From a virus: a DNA stretch of 64,000 nt. The notes below the pieces were generated by a model. It was not told the origin of the DNA. It did no database searches and was given only the letters and a program-made list of their open reading frames with translations. The position numbers and the translations under genes were made by a program. The DNA lies in the IMG/VR virus record IMGVR_UViG_3300048580_000994, positions 18,430 to 82,429 of that record; one strand, given 5' to 3'. Every line of letters starts with the position of its first letter. Position 1 is the stretch's first letter. Below are positions 62,953 through 64,000 of this stretch, in pieces.

Positions 62953-63324
62953 ATGAAACTTTATAGCGTTAAAAAAGGCAAGGAAAGTGTTGTCAATCCA
63001 AAAAAAGTAGACGATTATAATTTTCACCAAGATCATGATTATGATTGTGATGATGAAGAAATCAAAGGACCATCAAGGGTTGGTCTTATGAACTGTAGTA
63101 ACGATATACCTGATTATATTGTTGAACTTGAAAAAGGTGATACAATGATTTTTAATGATAGTAAAGGCAAGATTATTTGTAAGAATGGTGATATTTTTGG
63201 ATTTGGGAATGAGCCATGTCAATATGAAGTTGAAGATTATATTGAAATGTTAGAAGAAAATGGTGAATATAGTGCTAAAACTTTTAAAAAATTTAATCTT
63301 GATGTTGTCATTGATAATAGTTAA
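62953..63324 (+). CDS. Acidic protein of unknown function
   Basis: 123 residues. AAAGGAG upstream. His/Asp-rich stretch (FHQDHDYDCDDEE) could bind metal. C-terminal half mixed alpha/beta. Confidence 0.6.
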   Translation: MKLYSVKKGKESVVNPKKVDDYNFHQDHDYDCDDEEIKGPSRVGLMNCSNDIPDYIVELEKGDTMIFNDSKGKIICKNGDIFGFGNEPCQYEVEDYIEMLEENGEYSAKTFKKFNLDVVIDNS

Positions 63325-63346
63325 CGTTTAAATGGGGAAATAAAAA

Positions 63347-63541
63347 ATGAAAAAATTTGCAGTTGCTGTATATTGGGGTAAAATGAACGAAACTGGTGTG
63401 CCTGATTCAATAATGTCAGTTAAAGCTGTTGACAGAAATTCTGTTTTTGAAATTGTTGATAAGTATATTACTACTTTTAATAGTGGTGTTCCTGTTAGGT
63501 ACCAGATTGATATTATTGGTGAAATTGACGTTGAAATCTAA
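63347..63541 (+). CDS. Small protein of unknown function
   Basis: 64 residues. KKFAVAVYWGKMNETGVPDS gives a beta-alpha-beta pattern. Precedes the deoxyribosyltransferase-like gene by 15 bases. Confidence 0.58.
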   Translation: MKKFAVAVYWGKMNETGVPDSIMSVKAVDRNSVFEIVDKYITTFNSGVPVRYQIDIIGEIDVEI

Positions 63542-63556
63542 GAAAGGGTTTTCGGA

Positions 63557-64000
63557 TTGAAAATTATCAAATGTCCAACTGAATATTCAGAATCTCACAA
63601 GTCAGTATTTTTGGCTGGTGGTATTTCAGGGTGTTGGGATTGGCAATCAAGAATTACTGATTTGGTTGAAGAAAAAGGGCTTGATATTGTTCTTTTAAAT
63701 CCTCGTCGTGAAAATTTTGATATAACTGACCCAACAATGTCAAGGCAACAGATTATTTGGGAACGGGAACATTTGATTAAAGCTGATATTATTTTGTTTT
63801 GGTTCCCAAGTGAAACGATGTGTCCTATTACTTTGTATGAGTTAGGTTTTTGGACGAACAGTGACAAACCATTAATTATTGGCTGTGATGAAAACTATCA
63901 GCGAAGGTTTGACGTTGAAATTCAGACGAGTTTGAGTCGTGATACTGTTGTTCATGATTCGTTAGAAAAATTGGTTGAAGAATTGGGGAGGATGATATGA
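63557..64000 (+). CDS. Nucleoside 2-deoxyribosyltransferase-like protein
   Basis: 147 residues from TTG (AAAGGG upstream). SVFLAGGISGCWDWQSRI, NPRRENFDI, IIWEREHLIKADIILFWFPS and LYELGFW match the Rossmann-like fold of nucleoside 2-deoxyribosyltransferase relatives. It probably handles nucleosides or nucleotides in salvage or base modification. The stop is the last codon in the window. Confidence 0.8.
   Translation: MKIIKCPTEYSESHKSVFLAGGISGCWDWQSRITDLVEEKGLDIVLLNPRRENFDITDPTMSRQQIIWEREHLIKADIILFWFPSETMCPITLYELGFWTNSDKPLIIGCDENYQRRFDVEIQTSLSRDTVVHDSLEKLVEELGRMI

Noticed and set aside
1-64000. CRISPR array.
   Set aside because: No regularly spaced direct repeats were seen. The only repeats are the endonuclease leaders, terminators and short tandem repeats.

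Overview
This window reads as part of the genome of a large, T4-like tailed phage. It is AT-rich, with densely packed, mostly very small genes, some 60 tRNA or tRNA-derived genes, eleven putative homing endonucleases of four nuclease folds, a DenV-type DNA repair enzyme, and GATAAATA/TATAAATA boxes that match T4-type late promoters. No capsid, tail or replication genes fall in the window. The host is probably a flagellated Gram-negative bacterium: the phage carries LpxC (lipid A synthesis), a FliN-type flagellar switch domain, and a bL36 ribosomal protein of the type common in Alphaproteobacteria. That host assignment is an inference.

Layout. 1-16.6 kb: a huge tRNA region broken by homing endonuclease genes on the minus strand, a DNA methyltransferase and a few small genes, with an EF-Ts-like mini-protein near 14.7 kb. 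16.6-28.4 kb: small accessory genes, three tandem paralogues with identical terminators, a FliN/SpoA protein, bL36 and LpxC. 28.4-36 kb: more tRNAs and endonucleases, a kinase-fold protein, a transglutaminase-like protein and bacteriohemerythrin. 36-47.5 kb: nucleotidyltransferase-like protein, membrane diguanylate cyclase, TPM-like/LemA pair, lipase-like hydrolase, and a radical SAM gene overlapping a Cys/His-rich peptide gene. 47.6-64 kb: GHKL ATPase, RMF-like protein, a frameshifted methyltransferase, a ~700-base structured non-coding block, a metallopeptidase, DenV, a BLUF photoreceptor, more tRNAs, an ADP-ribosyltransferase and a nucleoside deoxyribosyltransferase-like protein.

Themes. 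(1) Translation takeover: isoacceptors for 19 of 20 amino acids (no Lys seen), bL36, an EF-Ts core and an RMF-like protein. (2) Odd tRNA biology: tandem circularly permuted tRNA genes sharing a helix/internal-loop/helix clamp, three tRNAs with 40-103 nt insertions in the anticodon loop, and a group of tRNAs with a GG-type T-loop. (3) A recurrent cassette: seven endonuclease genes of three fold types share one structured leader bounded by two facing late-promoter boxes. (4) Host behaviour: FliN, an intact GGEEF diguanylate cyclase, BLUF and hemerythrin suggest control of motility and c-di-GMP in response to light or oxygen. (5) A possible RiPP: radical SAM maturase plus precursor. (6) A likely packaged effector set sharing an MRLYEL-like N-terminus.

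All identifications come from reading the sequence. No searches or folding programs were run.
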